From contig NZ_CANDNZ010000001.1 of NCBI RefSeq assembly GCF_947387555.1, forward strand, positions 248,001-312,000: 64,000 nt of DNA. The letters run 5' to 3'. This document shows positions 32,633 to 42,342 of this stretch, piece by piece. The position numbers were made by a program, and so were the translations under genes. The notes beneath the pieces were generated by a model. That model worked only from the letters and a program-made list of their open reading frames with translations. It did not search any database and had not been told where the DNA came from. Positions within the stretch are counted from its first letter, which is position 1. Every line of letters begins with the position of its first letter. Source of the stretch: Thalassomonas sp. RHCl1 (GTDB lineage: Bacteria; Pseudomonadota; Gammaproteobacteria; Enterobacterales; Alteromonadaceae).

Positions 32633-34894
32633 GTGCAGAGCAATAATCCCGAGGCCTTTATATCCTGGTTAAAACCTTATATGCAGCAGGCATTTAGAGC
32701 CGGACAACGACGCTTAGTAGTTTTGGCAGGGGAGAGTGATTGGGCGTTTTCTCTGTTAAAGAGCCTGCCTATTTTCCCTGTTAAAAAACCGGAAAAAGCT
32801 CTCGAGGAAAAACAGCTGCCAGCCAAGGCTGACTGGCTTATTTACAGTGATAATCCGGGTGGGATGTCATCGTTAGTTCCTCAAGGCGCAGCGAGCATCA
32901 TATCCGTCGACCGTAAAAATTACCGCCACCATTTAGGCACGGAAAATACTTATTTGCTGTTTGATGGCAGTGAAAGTGATGATGATTTTAATATTGATGC
33001 GCTGGCTGCCTTATCCGGCACCCTGGTAGCCGGTGGGCTATTATTCCTGTTATGGCCGCAGGATAAGGAATTTTCTTCTGTGACCAAAAGCGTCTTTTTG
33101 CAAAGATTTTTCCGGGAATTGCTCGCTGATGAGTTGGCCTGTATCCTCGAACAGGGAAAAGCACTGCCACCAGTCCCTGAGCTTGATTTTGAGCGTCCGG
33201 TACTAGAGAACTTGCCTTTAGGCTGTAAAACATCTGAGCAGGTTACTGCGGTACAAAAGATCATCAAGGTGGTTAAGGGGCACAGGAACCGGCCTTTGGT
33301 ATTAACAGCCGATCGGGGCAGGGGTAAATCGTCGGCACTGGCAATTGCCGCTGCCGAACTGTTAACAAATGCCGCTAACGGCGCCGAGAAAATACGTATA
33401 GGGATCACCGCTCCGCATTTACAGGCCTGTGAGATTTTTTTTCAGCAGTTAAAAGCCTCCTTGCCGGGGGCGGAATTCTCCCGCGGACGCTGCGTGCATC
33501 CTCATGGCGAGATTGAATTTTTACCTGTGGATGTGCTGTTGCACCACCATCCAGTTAAACTGGGCTTATTGCTGGTGGATGAAGCGGCGGCGATCCCGGT
33601 TTATCTGCTGCAAAAATTGCTGGCTTCATACCACCGCATGGTTTTTTCAACCACAGTACATGGCTATGAAGGGGCCGGACGGGGTTTTACTCTCAAGTTC
33701 CGAAAAACCTTAAAACAGCACACCCCCCAATATCAGGCTTTTCATATACATCAGCCTATTCGCTGGGCCGAAGATGATCCCCTCGAAGCCTTTATTTTCA
33801 AGGGTTGCTTATTAAAAGCGGCCTTAGCTGATATCGACAATAGTGCTCTGCCGTCCCCGGAAAATTTGCTTATACAGCAAGGGGAGAACAAGACGGAATT
33901 TCTTCAGTTAAAACCCGAGGACTTATTGGCTGATGAAGCCCTGCTGGAACAGGTCTTTGCCGTATTGGTGACGGCACATTATCAAACCAAACCCGGCGAT
34001 TTGAAAATGTTATTGGATAATGCCCGGCTACGGATGTTTTGCCTGAAATGCCGGGGGCAGGTAATTGCCGTGTCCTTATTGATGCTCGAAGGCAAGGCCG
34101 GGCAGGAAGACATTGAGGCGGTGAAAAATTCACAGCGCAGGTTAAGGGATCAATTTATTCCGCAATCCCTGTTAAGCCATAATGGTGTCGATAACGCCTT
34201 TGATTACAGCTATTTAAGAATTATGCGTATTGCCGTGCATCCTATGTGCCAGCAACAGGGGTTAGGCAGCCATTTGCTAAGCTGTCTGGAGCAATACGGG
34301 CAAAGCCAACAGATAGATTTTATCGGCTCCAGTTTTGGTGCTAATAGCCGGTTATTGTCATTCTGGCTTGAAGGGGGTTATCAGCTGGCGAGGATGGGCT
34401 TTACCCCGGATGCCGCCAGCGGCGAGCATTCCGCCCTGGTGCTTAAAGCACTTAACCGTGACAGCAGGGCATTGCAGCAGGAGATTCACCAGCAGTTTTA
34501 TCGCAGTTTTGAGCATTTACTGCTCGATGAATACCAGCACTTGCCGGTGAGTCTGATTTCCTTGATCTTGCAGCATTGTCCTCAGAGCTTTTTGCCTGAA
34601 CTGAGCGATTTTGACCGGCGCACGGTGGCGGCTTTTGCCGCGAAACAAAGGTTATACAGCAGCTGTGTTTACAGCCTGCATTTATGGCTGAGAGCTGTTC
34701 TTGCCAAAGCCGCTGCAAAAAAAGCAGCAAACACAGACCTGGACCTTTACCCGTTAATCAGCCGTATCTTGTGTAAACACAGTATCAGCCAGGTGTGCCG
34801 TCAGTATGGTTTTACCGGGAAAAAAGCATTAAACCAGCACTTGGTTAGCCAGGTACAGCAAGTATTGAGTCAAAAGGGCTTATCAGGGGATTAA
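32633..34894 (+). CDS. tmcA: tRNA(Met) cytidine acetyltransferase
   Basis: 753 residues starting at GTG (GAGTAAG nearby; no in-frame ATG fits). Order: a divergent N-terminal domain, a helicase-like ATPase with Walker A ADRGRGKSSA (about 226-235) and Walker B LLLVDEAAAIP (about 313-323), a GNAT acetyltransferase core (IMRIAVHPMCQQQGLGSHLL, about 527-546; FIGSSFGAN), and a C-terminal tRNA-binding region (DFDRRTVAAFAAKQR). TmcA makes ac4C at the wobble position of elongator tRNA-Met using ATP and acetyl-CoA. Length and layout are normal. Confidence 0.93.
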   Translation: MQSNNPEAFISWLKPYMQQAFRAGQRRLVVLAGESDWAFSLLKSLPIFPVKKPEKALEEKQLPAKADWLIYSDNPGGMSSLVPQGAASIISVDRKNYRHHLGTENTYLLFDGSESDDDFNIDALAALSGTLVAGGLLFLLWPQDKEFSSVTKSVFLQRFFRELLADELACILEQGKALPPVPELDFERPVLENLPLGCKTSEQVTAVQKIIKVVKGHRNRPLVLTADRGRGKSSALAIAAAELLTNAANGAEKIRIGITAPHLQACEIFFQQLKASLPGAEFSRGRCVHPHGEIEFLPVDVLLHHHPVKLGLLLVDEAAAIPVYLLQKLLASYHRMVFSTTVHGYEGAGRGFTLKFRKTLKQHTPQYQAFHIHQPIRWAEDDPLEAFIFKGCLLKAALADIDNSALPSPENLLIQQGENKTEFLQLKPEDLLADEALLEQVFAVLVTAHYQTKPGDLKMLLDNARLRMFCLKCRGQVIAVSLLMLEGKAGQEDIEAVKNSQRRLRDQFIPQSLLSHNGVDNAFDYSYLRIMRIAVHPMCQQQGLGSHLLSCLEQYGQSQQIDFIGSSFGANSRLLSFWLEGGYQLARMGFTPDAASGEHSALVLKALNRDSRALQQEIHQQFYRSFEHLLLDEYQHLPVSLISLILQHCPQSFLPELSDFDRRTVAAFAAKQRLYSSCVYSLHLWLRAVLAKAAAKKAANTDLDLYPLISRILCKHSISQVCRQYGFTGKKALNQHLVSQVQQVLSQKGLSGD

Positions 34895-34908
34895 GGGTTT
34901 TGCTTTAG

Positions 34909-35166
34909 TTACTCGTGATAGTCGGTATTTTCTATCAGCCACAGCCAGTATTTGTGCATACAAAAGTAATCACAGCGTTTATCGGGAGCCTGAATGATAT
35001 CTTCATGCTTCATCAAGCGGCTGACGTAATAGAGGATCACTTTTGCCAGCGAACGGCTCGGGTAGTCGCTATAGGTGGAAGTCAGTACCTTTAACCAGTC
35101 CTCCAGCCGGGTAAATTCGGCTGACATCAGGGGGGATTGAACCGGGTTGTTGTTGCTCTTGTTCAT
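34909..35166 (-). CDS. Small protein of unknown function, second gene of a Fur-box operon
   Basis: 85 residues; AAGGAAAAG 4 bases before the ATG. No membrane segment. The core reads FTRLEDWLKVLTSTYSDYPS, a helix SLAKVILYYVSRLMKHED and a Cys pair in KRCDYFCMHKYWLWL (C65, C69). Follows the 62-residue gene by 13 bases and probably shares its Fur-controlled promoter. I do not recognise the family; a relation to the small Fur-associated FagA-type proteins of pseudomonads is only a guess from memory. Convergent with tmcA. Confidence 0.6.
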   Translation of the reverse strand: MNKSNNNPVQSPLMSAEFTRLEDWLKVLTSTYSDYPSRSLAKVILYYVSRLMKHEDIIQAPDKRCDYFCMHKYWLWLIENTDYHE

Positions 35167-35179
35167 ATACTTTTCCTTT

Positions 35180-35368
35180 TTATCCGTCGGCTTCCATTAA
35201 GCTGCAGTTGAGTAAAGATTGCCAGAGGACTTGCTTGGCGTTTTTATCCAGGCATTTGCATTCATCGCAGTGCAAAACCCCGCTGATGATTAACCGGGCA
35301 AGCAGGCAGCCGGATAATTCCACCTGTGCTTTTTCCGGGATAAATTCGTTGTATGCGAGTGATTCCAT
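35180..35368 (-). CDS. Small cysteine-rich protein of unknown function under a Fur box
   Basis: 62 residues with a strong GGAGGAAAAG ribosome site. Sequence: MESLAYNEFIPEKAQVEL then a helix with C21 (CLLARLIISGVL), a motif HCDECKCLD (C34, C37, C39) and LWQSLLNCSL (C55). Five cysteines in 62 residues, three in C-x2-C-x-C, suggest metal or iron-sulfur binding or a redox role. Its start is 65 bases from a near-perfect Fur site, so expression should rise in iron limitation. First gene of the leftward pair; function unknown. Confidence 0.6.
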   Translation of the reverse strand: MESLAYNEFIPEKAQVELSGCLLARLIISGVLHCDECKCLDKNAKQVLWQSLLNCSLMEADG

Positions 35369-35433
35369 GATTACTTTTCCTCCGGGTCAATATGCTGATG
35401 TTGTAAAAATAGAATATCCTGCACATAAATGCA

Positions 35434-35452
35434 AATGATAATTGTTATCATT
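35434..35452. promoter_or_regulatory. Fur box
   Basis: AATGATAATTGTTATCATT, extended to 10-bp arms CAAATGATAA/TTATCATTTG at 35432-35454, is very close to the 19-bp Fur consensus. It sits between the leftward small-protein pair (start 35368) and the rightward ABC exporter (start 35539), so it may control both. Confidence 0.85.
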
Positions 35453-35538
35453 TGTTGGTTTTTATAAAAAAACTTGATAAAAAACAAGGTGAGCAGACTA
35501 GTATTTAAAGCATGGCAACTTGATGGATAAGTAAGGCT

Positions 35539-36420
35539 ATGCAGGTGGTGATCAGTGTTGAGCAGCTGACAAAAAGCTACGGTGAAGTACTGGCCGTCGA
35601 CAATATCAGTTTTGCTATCAGGCGCGGGCACTGTTTTGGATTGCTTGGCCCCAATGGTGCCGGGAAAACCACCACCATAGAAATCATGGAAGGTATTATC
35701 TCTCCTACCCGGGGGCAGGTGAACTACCAGGGGCTGCTTAACGGCTGTGATATCAGTCACCAAATCGGCATCCAGTTTCAGCATACCGCCTTACAGGATT
35801 ATTTAACGGTGAAGGAGACCCTGGAACTATTTGCCGCTTTTTACCGCCAGACCTTGGCGCAGGATCATTTAATCGAACTGTGTGACTTAAAAGAATTTCT
35901 TCACCGGGATAACCGCTCCCTTTCCGGCGGGCAAAGGCAACGGCTGTTGCTGGCGCTGGCGCTGGTTAATGATCCCAGCATTGTTTTTCTGGATGAACCC
36001 ACCACCGGGCTGGATCCCCAGGCACGGCGAAATTTCTGGCAACTGCTGAAAAATATCAAAGGGGAAAATAAAACCCTGGTGCTGACCACACATTATATGG
36101 ATGAAGCCGAGCAGCTTTGCGATGAAATTGTGGTGATGGATCACGGACGTATCATCGAAAGCGGCACCCCGCAGTATTTGCTCGGCAAACACTTTGATGA
36201 AATTTTTATTTATTTGCCGCAACGGCAGGTCAGCCCTGATTTGATTGAGCAGCATCATTGGCGGTTACTTGGCGACAGGGTGGAAATTACCAGCAAAAAT
36301 GTTGAGCAGACACTAGCCTTGTTAATAGCAAGCCGGGTTTCACTGGAAGGTTTACATGTTAAGTCGGCGAATTTAGATGATTTGTTTTTAAAGCTAACCG
36401 GGCATTCCCTGAGGGTGTGA
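35539..36420 (+). CDS. ABC exporter ATP-binding protein (DrrA/CcmA type)
   Basis: 293 residues. Walker A GPNGAGKTTT (37-46), Q-loop IGIQFQHTALQ, signature LSGGQRQR, Walker B VFLDEPTTGLD and LTTHYMDEAEQL are intact, with a C-terminal regulatory extension of about 70 residues as in DrrA-like subunits. AAGG lies just before the ATG. Forms an operon with the ABC-2 permease at 36440. Divergent from two small Fur-box genes, so substrate export may be iron-linked (inference only). Confidence 0.9.
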   Translation: MQVVISVEQLTKSYGEVLAVDNISFAIRRGHCFGLLGPNGAGKTTTIEIMEGIISPTRGQVNYQGLLNGCDISHQIGIQFQHTALQDYLTVKETLELFAAFYRQTLAQDHLIELCDLKEFLHRDNRSLSGGQRQRLLLALALVNDPSIVFLDEPTTGLDPQARRNFWQLLKNIKGENKTLVLTTHYMDEAEQLCDEIVVMDHGRIIESGTPQYLLGKHFDEIFIYLPQRQVSPDLIEQHHWRLLGDRVEITSKNVEQTLALLIASRVSLEGLHVKSANLDDLFLKLTGHSLRV

Positions 36421-36439
36421 TATCCGGCTGAGGTAATCA

Positions 36440-37444
36440 ATGGATATAAAGCGGTTTTATGCGGTATTTAAGGCACGTAACATAGAATTTTTCCGTGATA
36501 AATCTTCCCTGAGCTGGAATCTGATTTTTCCTGTGCTGCTGCTGGTGGGCTTGTCTTTTATTTTCTCCGGAGACGGGCGGGCGGTATATAAGGTGGGGGT
36601 GATGGATTTAGCGCAAGTGCAATCCCCCTTTGTCGAGACCCGCTATATCGATTTTATTAATTATCACCGGCTGGAAATGGCCAAAAAGAAGTTATCCCAG
36701 CATCATATCGATCTGCTTATCGACTTTGCCGGGAAAAGCTATTGGATCAACGAGCAGTCGCCGAAAAGTTATTTGGCGGAGAAAATTTTTCTGTCCTCGC
36801 AAAAACACTTCGCCCGGAGGCAGGCGAGCGGCAAACAGATACGTTATGTTGACTGGGTATTGCCGGGGATCCTGGGTATGAACATGATGTTCAGTTGTTT
36901 ATTCGGGGTGGGTTATGTGATTGTGCGTTACCGGAAAAACCTGGTGTTAAAGCGCCTTAAAGCAACACCGCTTTCGGCCTTTGAGTTTGTTTGTGCCCAG
37001 TTGTTATCCCGGCTGTTTATCGTGATGCTGATGTCTGTGGTGATCTATGCCGGCTGTAATGTCTTTTTTGATTTTTACATGTCGGGCAGTTATTTCGATC
37101 TTTTGCTGATAGGTATCTTGGGGGGCTTTAGCCTGATCACTCTGGCTCTGCTGATGTCCAGTCGCAGTAGAAGTGAAGAGCTGGTGGGGGGCCTGCTGAA
37201 CATGACCTCCTGGCCGATGATGTTATTATCCGGTGTCTGGTTCAGCCTGGAGGGAGCGCCTGAATTCCTGAAACGTTTTGCCGACTTTTTACCTTTGACC
37301 CACCTGGTTAAGGGGGCAAGGGAGGTGATCACCGAGGGCGCCTCGCTGGCGCAGATCAGTGATCACCTATTGGCGCTGGCGCTGATGAGCGCCGTTTTCT
37401 TATCCCTGGGAGCCTGGCTGTTTAGCTGGAATGGCGAGGGGTGA
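36440..37444 (+). CDS. ABC-2 type permease
   Basis: 334 residues. N-terminal helix after KARNIEFFRDKSSLSWNLIF, a periplasmic loop of about 120 residues (FVETRYIDFINYHRLEM...), then five helices between about 145 and 330, with the conserved permease segment VLKRLKATPLSAFEFVCAQL and LLNMTSWPMMLLSGVWF, LTHLVKGAREVI. This is the ABC-2 membrane layout of DrrB/YhhJ-like exporters. It starts 19 bases after the ATPase and ends just before the convergent hydrolase gene. Confidence 0.88.
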   Translation: MDIKRFYAVFKARNIEFFRDKSSLSWNLIFPVLLLVGLSFIFSGDGRAVYKVGVMDLAQVQSPFVETRYIDFINYHRLEMAKKKLSQHHIDLLIDFAGKSYWINEQSPKSYLAEKIFLSSQKHFARRQASGKQIRYVDWVLPGILGMNMMFSCLFGVGYVIVRYRKNLVLKRLKATPLSAFEFVCAQLLSRLFIVMLMSVVIYAGCNVFFDFYMSGSYFDLLLIGILGGFSLITLALLMSSRSRSEELVGGLLNMTSWPMMLLSGVWFSLEGAPEFLKRFADFLPLTHLVKGAREVITEGASLAQISDHLLALALMSAVFLSLGAWLFSWNGEG

Positions 37445-37450
37445 ACGCTT

Positions 37451-38239
37451 TTATTGCCAGCCTTGAATAACCGACTCCACCAAGCGGGCGGTTTCTTCCG
37501 GCCGCTCCAGCGGAAACATATGCCCCGCCTTGCTGATGCGTTTGATTTGGATGTTATTGGTGCGGGCAAAACGTTTAAAGACAAAATGCGGATAAAGGTC
37601 GCTTTTTTCCCCGTAAATCAAGGCCGCCGGTACGGTCAATTTGTTTTTATAGCGCGACAAGTTGGTGGGCAGGTTGCGGAAAATGCCCGCTTCAATTTCC
37701 GGAGAAAAGTTCAATTCCAGGCGCTGGTTGCGCTCGGTAACACAGTGCCGGGCATAATCTTCCAGGCAGCGCTTGTCAAAGTGCCTGAATAGTTTTCGGT
37801 TGGCGAACTGGCTGGCCATATTGCTGCCGAGCGGCCAGTTATTCCTGCGTATTTCTGCCTTGCCTGCCGGGGTGACTTTATCGATAAAGCGGGTATTTTT
37901 CAGCAGTCCCATCAGGCTTGCCAGCGGCCCGGTCAGCACCGGGGGATCTAACATGATCAAACCCTTGAACAATTGCGGCTGCTGGCAGGCAGCCATATAA
38001 GAGAGCACACCGCCAAAAGAATGGCCGAGGCAGATCACCGGCTGTTTTTGGGCGCGGATATAGTCGAGTAATTCATCCACCAGGTTTTTCCAGTTGTTAT
38101 CCAGCGGATATTTGGGGTTGTGCCCGTATTGCGGGTTTGCCACCAACTGATGGTCACTGGAGAAGCAATTAAAAAAAGTTTGATAGCTGGCGGCGGGAAA
38201 GCCGTTGGCGTGGACAAAATTGATAATGGTTGTGCTCAT
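37451..38239 (-). CDS. Alpha/beta hydrolase
   Basis: 262 residues. NFVHANGFPAASYQTF gives the oxyanion-side HxNG-type strand; the nucleophile elbow is GHSFGG with S74; the C-terminal histidine is in KAGHMFPLERPEETA, and an acid precedes it in GEKSDLYPHF. Cytoplasmic, no signal peptide. The HANGFP start and MFPLERPE end place it with esterase/lipase-like hydrolases near BioH and MenH, but the substrate is unknown. ATG at 38237-38239. Confidence 0.85.
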   Translation of the reverse strand: MSTTIINFVHANGFPAASYQTFFNCFSSDHQLVANPQYGHNPKYPLDNNWKNLVDELLDYIRAQKQPVICLGHSFGGVLSYMAACQQPQLFKGLIMLDPPVLTGPLASLMGLLKNTRFIDKVTPAGKAEIRRNNWPLGSNMASQFANRKLFRHFDKRCLEDYARHCVTERNQRLELNFSPEIEAGIFRNLPTNLSRYKNKLTVPAALIYGEKSDLYPHFVFKRFARTNNIQIKRISKAGHMFPLERPEETARLVESVIQGWQ

Positions 38240-38503
38240 AAACAGATCTTTATTTTTTGCTAAAAGGCTTTTACTAAAGGTTATTATTAGCCGTTAATAA
38301 CCGGTGCCGGAGATAATTAACCGCTGTCAAAGTATAGGTCAGGCTCCGGCGACTAAAAAGCTTTGACGGCGTACTGCTATTTTTCAGCATTTCCGTTAGC
38401 ACTTAGGCTTTAAATCGCGCCGTAATGATGCTTTTATCCGGAAATAATTCAAACGTATGTTTGATTTATTATGAACCGCATCCGGAAGAAATGAAAGGGG
38501 GAT

Positions 38504-39007
38504 TTACCGACTTTTCCCTGCAAAGTTTTCAATTAACCCTGCAAGTTGCACTATTTTTACGTTGGATAACTGACGGTAATCAAAATAGGGGCTGACGATG
38601 AGTCTTTTGCTCTCGTTGATGGCAAAGTCCTGGGATAGCCAATAGCAGTGCTCGGCGATGCCGATTTTAGCAGCATAGGTGCGTCCCATAATGATGCTGA
38701 CATGCTCACTTTTATGACTGTTAAACTCAGGAGGGGAAAACAGCAGCGCCTGTTGGCTATGTGCCTGTAATAACTCTTCATCGCGAAATTGTTGCCAGCT
38801 GGCGGCACAGCCCGGATGTAATTGCTGCCATAACTTGGCATAGACATTAAAGATTTTTCGCCAATGGTTACCGGTTAAATCGGCAATGGTTTTGATCTCC
38901 CCCGGCTTCATCGCCGTAAGCGGGCTTAGCTCCCGGTATTGGGGCAGCGGGGGGATGTTTTCGATATAAACCTTAAGTACTGCATTGGCTGTGCCTAGAC
39001 CTGTCAT
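38504..39007 (-). CDS. Conserved protein of unknown function
   Basis: 167 residues without signal peptide or membrane helix. Recognisable blocks are IENIPPLPQYRELSPLTAMKPGEI, NHWRKIFNVYAKLWQQL, LLFSPPEFNSHKSEHVSIIMG and CYWLSQDFAINESKRLIVSPYFDYRQLSN (each quoted in part). These look conserved, not random, and resemble an uncharacterised gammaproteobacterial family; I recall DUF6942 but cannot confirm. The ATG at 39005-39007 has no clear ribosome site. Flanked by unrelated single genes. Confidence 0.55.
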   Translation of the reverse strand: MTGLGTANAVLKVYIENIPPLPQYRELSPLTAMKPGEIKTIADLTGNHWRKIFNVYAKLWQQLHPGCAASWQQFRDEELLQAHSQQALLFSPPEFNSHKSEHVSIIMGRTYAAKIGIAEHCYWLSQDFAINESKRLIVSPYFDYRQLSNVKIVQLAGLIENFAGKSR

Positions 39008-39188
39008 AAGGGGGGTTACCTGTTTGTTTATCTTGTGGGGCTTGCTACTTTATGGTGAAAATAAAGCCGTTGCAGCTATTATAAAGATTTTATTGCGTGC
39101 TTAGCCAGTGTTCGGGGACGTTGGGCTGAAGGGGGAGCAAAAACAGATTTTTTACTTCCCCTTGGCTTAGTTTGCCGTTTATCAAAAG

Positions 39189-39500
39189 TTACAGCTGAAC
39201 CTTGCTGATCTGTATTTCCGGTTGGACATTGGTGTAGTTGGGGATATCGTTGAGGAGATCTTCTGCGTGAGGGGCAAACGCTTGCTGATACTTGGTCAGA
39301 GAGTCAAAATATAAGTGCCCCATCGCGATATATGGTGCTGATGCCTCCGGCTCTGCTCCACACAGACCGGATTCGACGGTGACTTTTTTACAGGCATTGC
39401 CGAGTTTTTCCTGCACCATAGGGATATGGCTGTTGCAATAATAATCGAGGTTGAATTCTGCCTGCTGGCTGTTGGGGTAGAGTACACTGACTTTGATCAT
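39189..39500 (-). CDS. EthD-domain protein
   Basis: 103 residues: MIKVSVLYPNSQQAEFNLDY then HIPMVQEKLG, and later APYIAMGHLYFDSLTKYQQAF and LLNDIPNYTNVQPEIQISKV. This is the dimeric ferredoxin-like EthD fold: His in the YxxxHIP motif (Y20-H25 region). Related proteins take part in ether degradation or act as small monooxygenase-like enzymes; the activity here is unknown. Monocistronic with AGGAAGTAAG before the ATG. Confidence 0.8.
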   Translation of the reverse strand: MIKVSVLYPNSQQAEFNLDYYCNSHIPMVQEKLGNACKKVTVESGLCGAEPEASAPYIAMGHLYFDSLTKYQQAFAPHAEDLLNDIPNYTNVQPEIQISKVQL

Positions 39501-39734
39501 CTTACTTCCTTATTCACTTTATTGATCCGTTGATGTTCAGCTAATTGTTTCCTGCACCGAGCTAAATCAGCTAAGGCGGTTAGGCTATACCCTTAGCGTA
39601 TGAAAACCAAGTGTTTTCGGTTAATCGGGTAAGGTGTTTGCCTGCTTTTTATTGGCCAAATCTTCAATGATTAAAGCGATAATTACGACGGGAAGATATT
39701 AGCTAACCTGGCTGTATGGCTGAAATCAGGCAAT

Positions 39735-39761
39735 AAAAAACCCGGTAGCTACCGGGTTTTT
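39735..39761. terminator. Intrinsic terminator
   Basis: AAAAAACCCGGTAGCTACCGGGTTTTT forms a compact hairpin with A- and T-runs on the two sides, so it can act in both directions; it lies 19 bases beyond the DUF3545 gene. Confidence 0.85.
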
Positions 39762-39779
39762 AAGTCAGGTTATTTGAGG

Positions 39780-39950
39780 TTAAAATTCATCTAGCATGTA
39801 TTCTAGTGAATCCTCATATATCCTTAACTCTTTTTCTAAACGATATTTTTCTCTAAGTGTTTCGATTTCGCGCCACTTACGTTTTTTACCACTTGATTTG
39901 GCCTTAGGTTGTATATCTAATGAGTCCAAGACACTGTTACGTTTATCCAT
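39780..39950 (-). CDS. DUF3545-family small protein
   Basis: 56 residues from the ATG at 39948-39950, which has GGAAGGAGGAG upstream; the ORF is open 14 codons further but those lie in the ribosome site. Sequence: MDKRNSVLDSLDIQ, then a Lys/Arg-rich KSSGKKRKWREIETLREKYR and an acidic YEDSLEYMLDEF tail. That KRKWREIE helix is the signature of the DUF3545 family, small basic-acidic proteins of unknown function in gammaproteobacteria. Confidence 0.8.
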   Translation of the reverse strand: MDKRNSVLDSLDIQPKAKSSGKKRKWREIETLREKYRLEKELRIYEDSLEYMLDEF

Positions 39951-40109
39951 GAAAAGCTCCTCCTTCCAACAACTGCACCTTTTTAATATCACATCCAGAT
40001 TGATATTAAAAACATTTTTTCAACAAAATTTGCTGAAAAAATGACTTTTTTAGCGGTGCAGATGCCGTAAACGCTTATCTGTCTTGGGCTTAGACCAAAT
40101 TGAAAAAAA

Positions 40110-41063
40110 TTACAGCAATTCGGCTAATTGTTGCTCAAGTTTATCCTGGTCAATGGCAAAGTTGCGGATCCCTTCGGATAATTTTTCCGTGGCCATGGCA
40201 TCCTGGTTCATCATCCAGCGGAACTGATTTTCGGTTAATGCCGGCTCTGCTGCGGCTTTTTCCTGCTCAGGGTTAAGTTGCTGAACCACAGGCTCATTTG
40301 ACTGGGCTAATTCATCCATCAATTGCGGGCTGATGGTTAAACGGTCACAACCGGCCAGGGCTAAAATTTCGCCGACGTTACGGAAGCTGGCGCCCATCAC
40401 TACGGTGTTATAACCTTGAGCCTTGTAGTAGTTATAGATCTCGGTTACGGAAATGACGCCGGGATCTTCACTGGCGCTATAGTCGGTTTTACCTGTGCTG
40501 GCTTTATACCAGTCAAGGATACGGCCAACAAAAGGTGAGATCAGGTAAACACCGGCTTCGGCACAGGCACGGGCCTGGGCAAAGCTGAATAATAAGGTCA
40601 GGTTACAGTTAATGCCTTCTTTTTCCAGCTGTTCGGCGGCTTTAATGCCTTCCCAGGTCGAGGCGGCTTTGATCAGGATGCGGTCATTGCTGATGCCGGC
40701 TTCATTGTACATGGCCATCAGCTTTTTCGCTTTGGCTATAGTGCCTTGGGTATCAAAAGATAAGCGGGCATCCACTTCGGTAGAAATACGGCCCGGGACA
40801 ATTTTTAAAATTTCGACACCAATCAATACCGATAATTTGTCGGCGGCATCCATGACTTGCTGTTTGGCATCATTTGATTGCTCTTTGGCCCAGTTAACCG
40901 CCTGCGTTAATAACTCCTGATAAGCCGGCAATGAAGCGGCTTTTAACAGCAGTGACGGATTGGTGGTAGCGTCTTGTGGTTGAAATTTGGCGATTGCTTC
41001 AATATCGCCGGTATCGGCCACTACTGTGGTCATTTGTTTTAACTGGGAAAGCTGGTTGCTCAT
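40110..41063 (-). CDS. talB: Transaldolase
   Basis: 317 residues, the size of TalA/TalB. Motifs [12 protein letters not shown] (31-42), the Schiff-base lysine K132 in [32 protein letters not shown] and [12 protein letters not shown] are all in place, and [16 protein letters not shown] complete the active site. The enzyme transfers a dihydroxyacetone unit in the non-oxidative pentose phosphate pathway, in the cytoplasm. Single gene with AAGGTAGA before the ATG. Confidence 0.95.
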   Translation of the reverse strand: MSNQLSQLKQMTTVVADTGDIEAIAKFQPQDATTNPSLLLKAASLPAYQELLTQAVNWAKEQSNDAKQQVMDAADKLSVLIGVEILKIVPGRISTEVDARLSFDTQGTIAKAKKLMAMYNEAGISNDRILIKAASTWEGIKAAEQLEKEGINCNLTLLFSFAQARACAEAGVYLISPFVGRILDWYKASTGKTDYSASEDPGVISVTEIYNYYKAQGYNTVVMGASFRNVGEILALAGCDRLTISPQLMDELAQSNEPVVQQLNPEQEKAAAEPALTENQFRWMMNQDAMATEKLSEGIRNFAIDQDKLEQQLAELL

Positions 41064-41368
41064 GACATCTACCTTAAATTGGATCTTTTTTTAAAACGAA
41101 AGTTTAACCTGCTTATATTGAAAGAATATTACAACATATAAGCCAAGTCCGAGTGAAATTGTGACAGTATTTTGTTCAAATTACTATATGAAGCGGCCGA
41201 TATCTGGCAAAATTTCACACTTTATTGTGTTAATTTACTCACTAATAGCCGACTAATATATATAAAGTTGACACCTGTGACAACTTTTATCCCTGTCTCT
41301 GCTATTTTCTTGATTTTATGCTGTGGTATAGTGGGCATAAATAACCTGATTAAAACTAAATATAGCTT
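41064..41368. other. Divergent promoter region between talB and yaaA
   Basis: 305 bases, AT-rich, presumably with both promoters. No gene, strong palindrome or riboswitch recognised. A TTGACA at about 41269 is a possible -35 for yaaA but lacks a good -10. Confidence 0.4.
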
Positions 41369-42142
41369 ATGTTACTTGTTGTCTCACCGGCCAAAAACCT
41401 GGACTTTGAATCCCCTTTACCGACAGATGTTTATACCCAGCCAGCTTTGCTGGAGTTTAGCCAGTCCCTGATTGATACCTGCGTTAAACTGACCCCGGCA
41501 GAAATTGCCTCCTTAATGAGTATCAGTGACAAGCTGGCGGGATTAAATGCCGCCCGTTTCAGCGAGTGGCAGCAGCCTTTTACCCCGGACAATGCCCGTC
41601 CCGCGGTACTGGCTTTTAACGGCGATGTTTACGGCGGTTTGGATGCAAATTCTTTCAGTCAGGAAGATTTTGATTTTGCCCAGCAGCATATGCGTATTTT
41701 GTCCGGTTTATACGGCTTGCTAAAACCGCTGGACCTGATGCAGGCCTACCGCCTGGAAATGGGTACCAAACTGGAAAACAGCAAAGGTAAAAATCTTTAT
41801 CAGTTCTGGGATAATATTATCACCGAATCCTTAAATCAGGCGCTGGCGGCACAGGGGGATGATGTCTTGATCAACCTGGCTTCCAACGAATATTTTAAAG
41901 CGGTGAAAAAGAAAACATTGGCGGCGAAGGTGATCACTCCGGCTTTTAAAGACTGGAAAAACGGCCAGTATAAGATGATCAGTTTTTACGCCAAAAAAGC
42001 CCGTGGCCTGATGGCGCGTTATATTATTCAAAATCGGTTAACTGAAGTTGAACAGCTGAAAGGTTTTGATTTGGGCGGTTATCAATACAGTGAGGAATTC
42101 AGCAAAGGCAATGACTGGGTTTTTACTCGAAAAGAAGTTTAG
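41369..42142 (+). CDS. yaaA: YaaA peroxide-stress protein
   Basis: 257 residues. [16 protein letters not shown] start, [52 protein letters not shown] and LEMGTKL then [13 protein letters not shown] are conserved blocks of UPF0246/YaaA. In E. coli YaaA lowers free iron during peroxide stress and binds DNA. No OxyR site was recognised upstream. It is followed by a good terminator. Cytoplasmic. Confidence 0.92.
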   Translation: MLLVVSPAKNLDFESPLPTDVYTQPALLEFSQSLIDTCVKLTPAEIASLMSISDKLAGLNAARFSEWQQPFTPDNARPAVLAFNGDVYGGLDANSFSQEDFDFAQQHMRILSGLYGLLKPLDLMQAYRLEMGTKLENSKGKNLYQFWDNIITESLNQALAAQGDDVLINLASNEYFKAVKKKTLAAKVITPAFKDWKNGQYKMISFYAKKARGLMARYIIQNRLTEVEQLKGFDLGGYQYSEEFSKGNDWVFTRKEV

Positions 42143-42234
42143 TTATTCCCTCATGGCGGGCTGGTTGTTACCTGACTAACCAGCAAGCCTGCCGGAGAAA
42201 GCCCGGTAAGTCTTCTTTGCTACCTGGGATAAAG

Positions 42235-42262
42235 CCGTTAGTGCCAGCACTAACGGTTTTTT
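42235..42262 (+). terminator. Intrinsic terminator after yaaA
   Basis: Perfect 10-bp stem CCGTTAGTGC/GCACTAACGG with a 2-base loop and TTTTTT. Confidence 0.9.
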
Positions 42263-42342
42263 ATTGTTTTCATTTCTTAGTTATTACCTGCGGTAATTGC
42301 TTGTCTATACTGAAAATACCGCCCCGCATTTTTGATAACATA

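Noticed and set aside
34116-34730. Leftward ORFs inside tmcA
   Set aside because: Antisense shadows of a conserved enzyme; no ribosome site.
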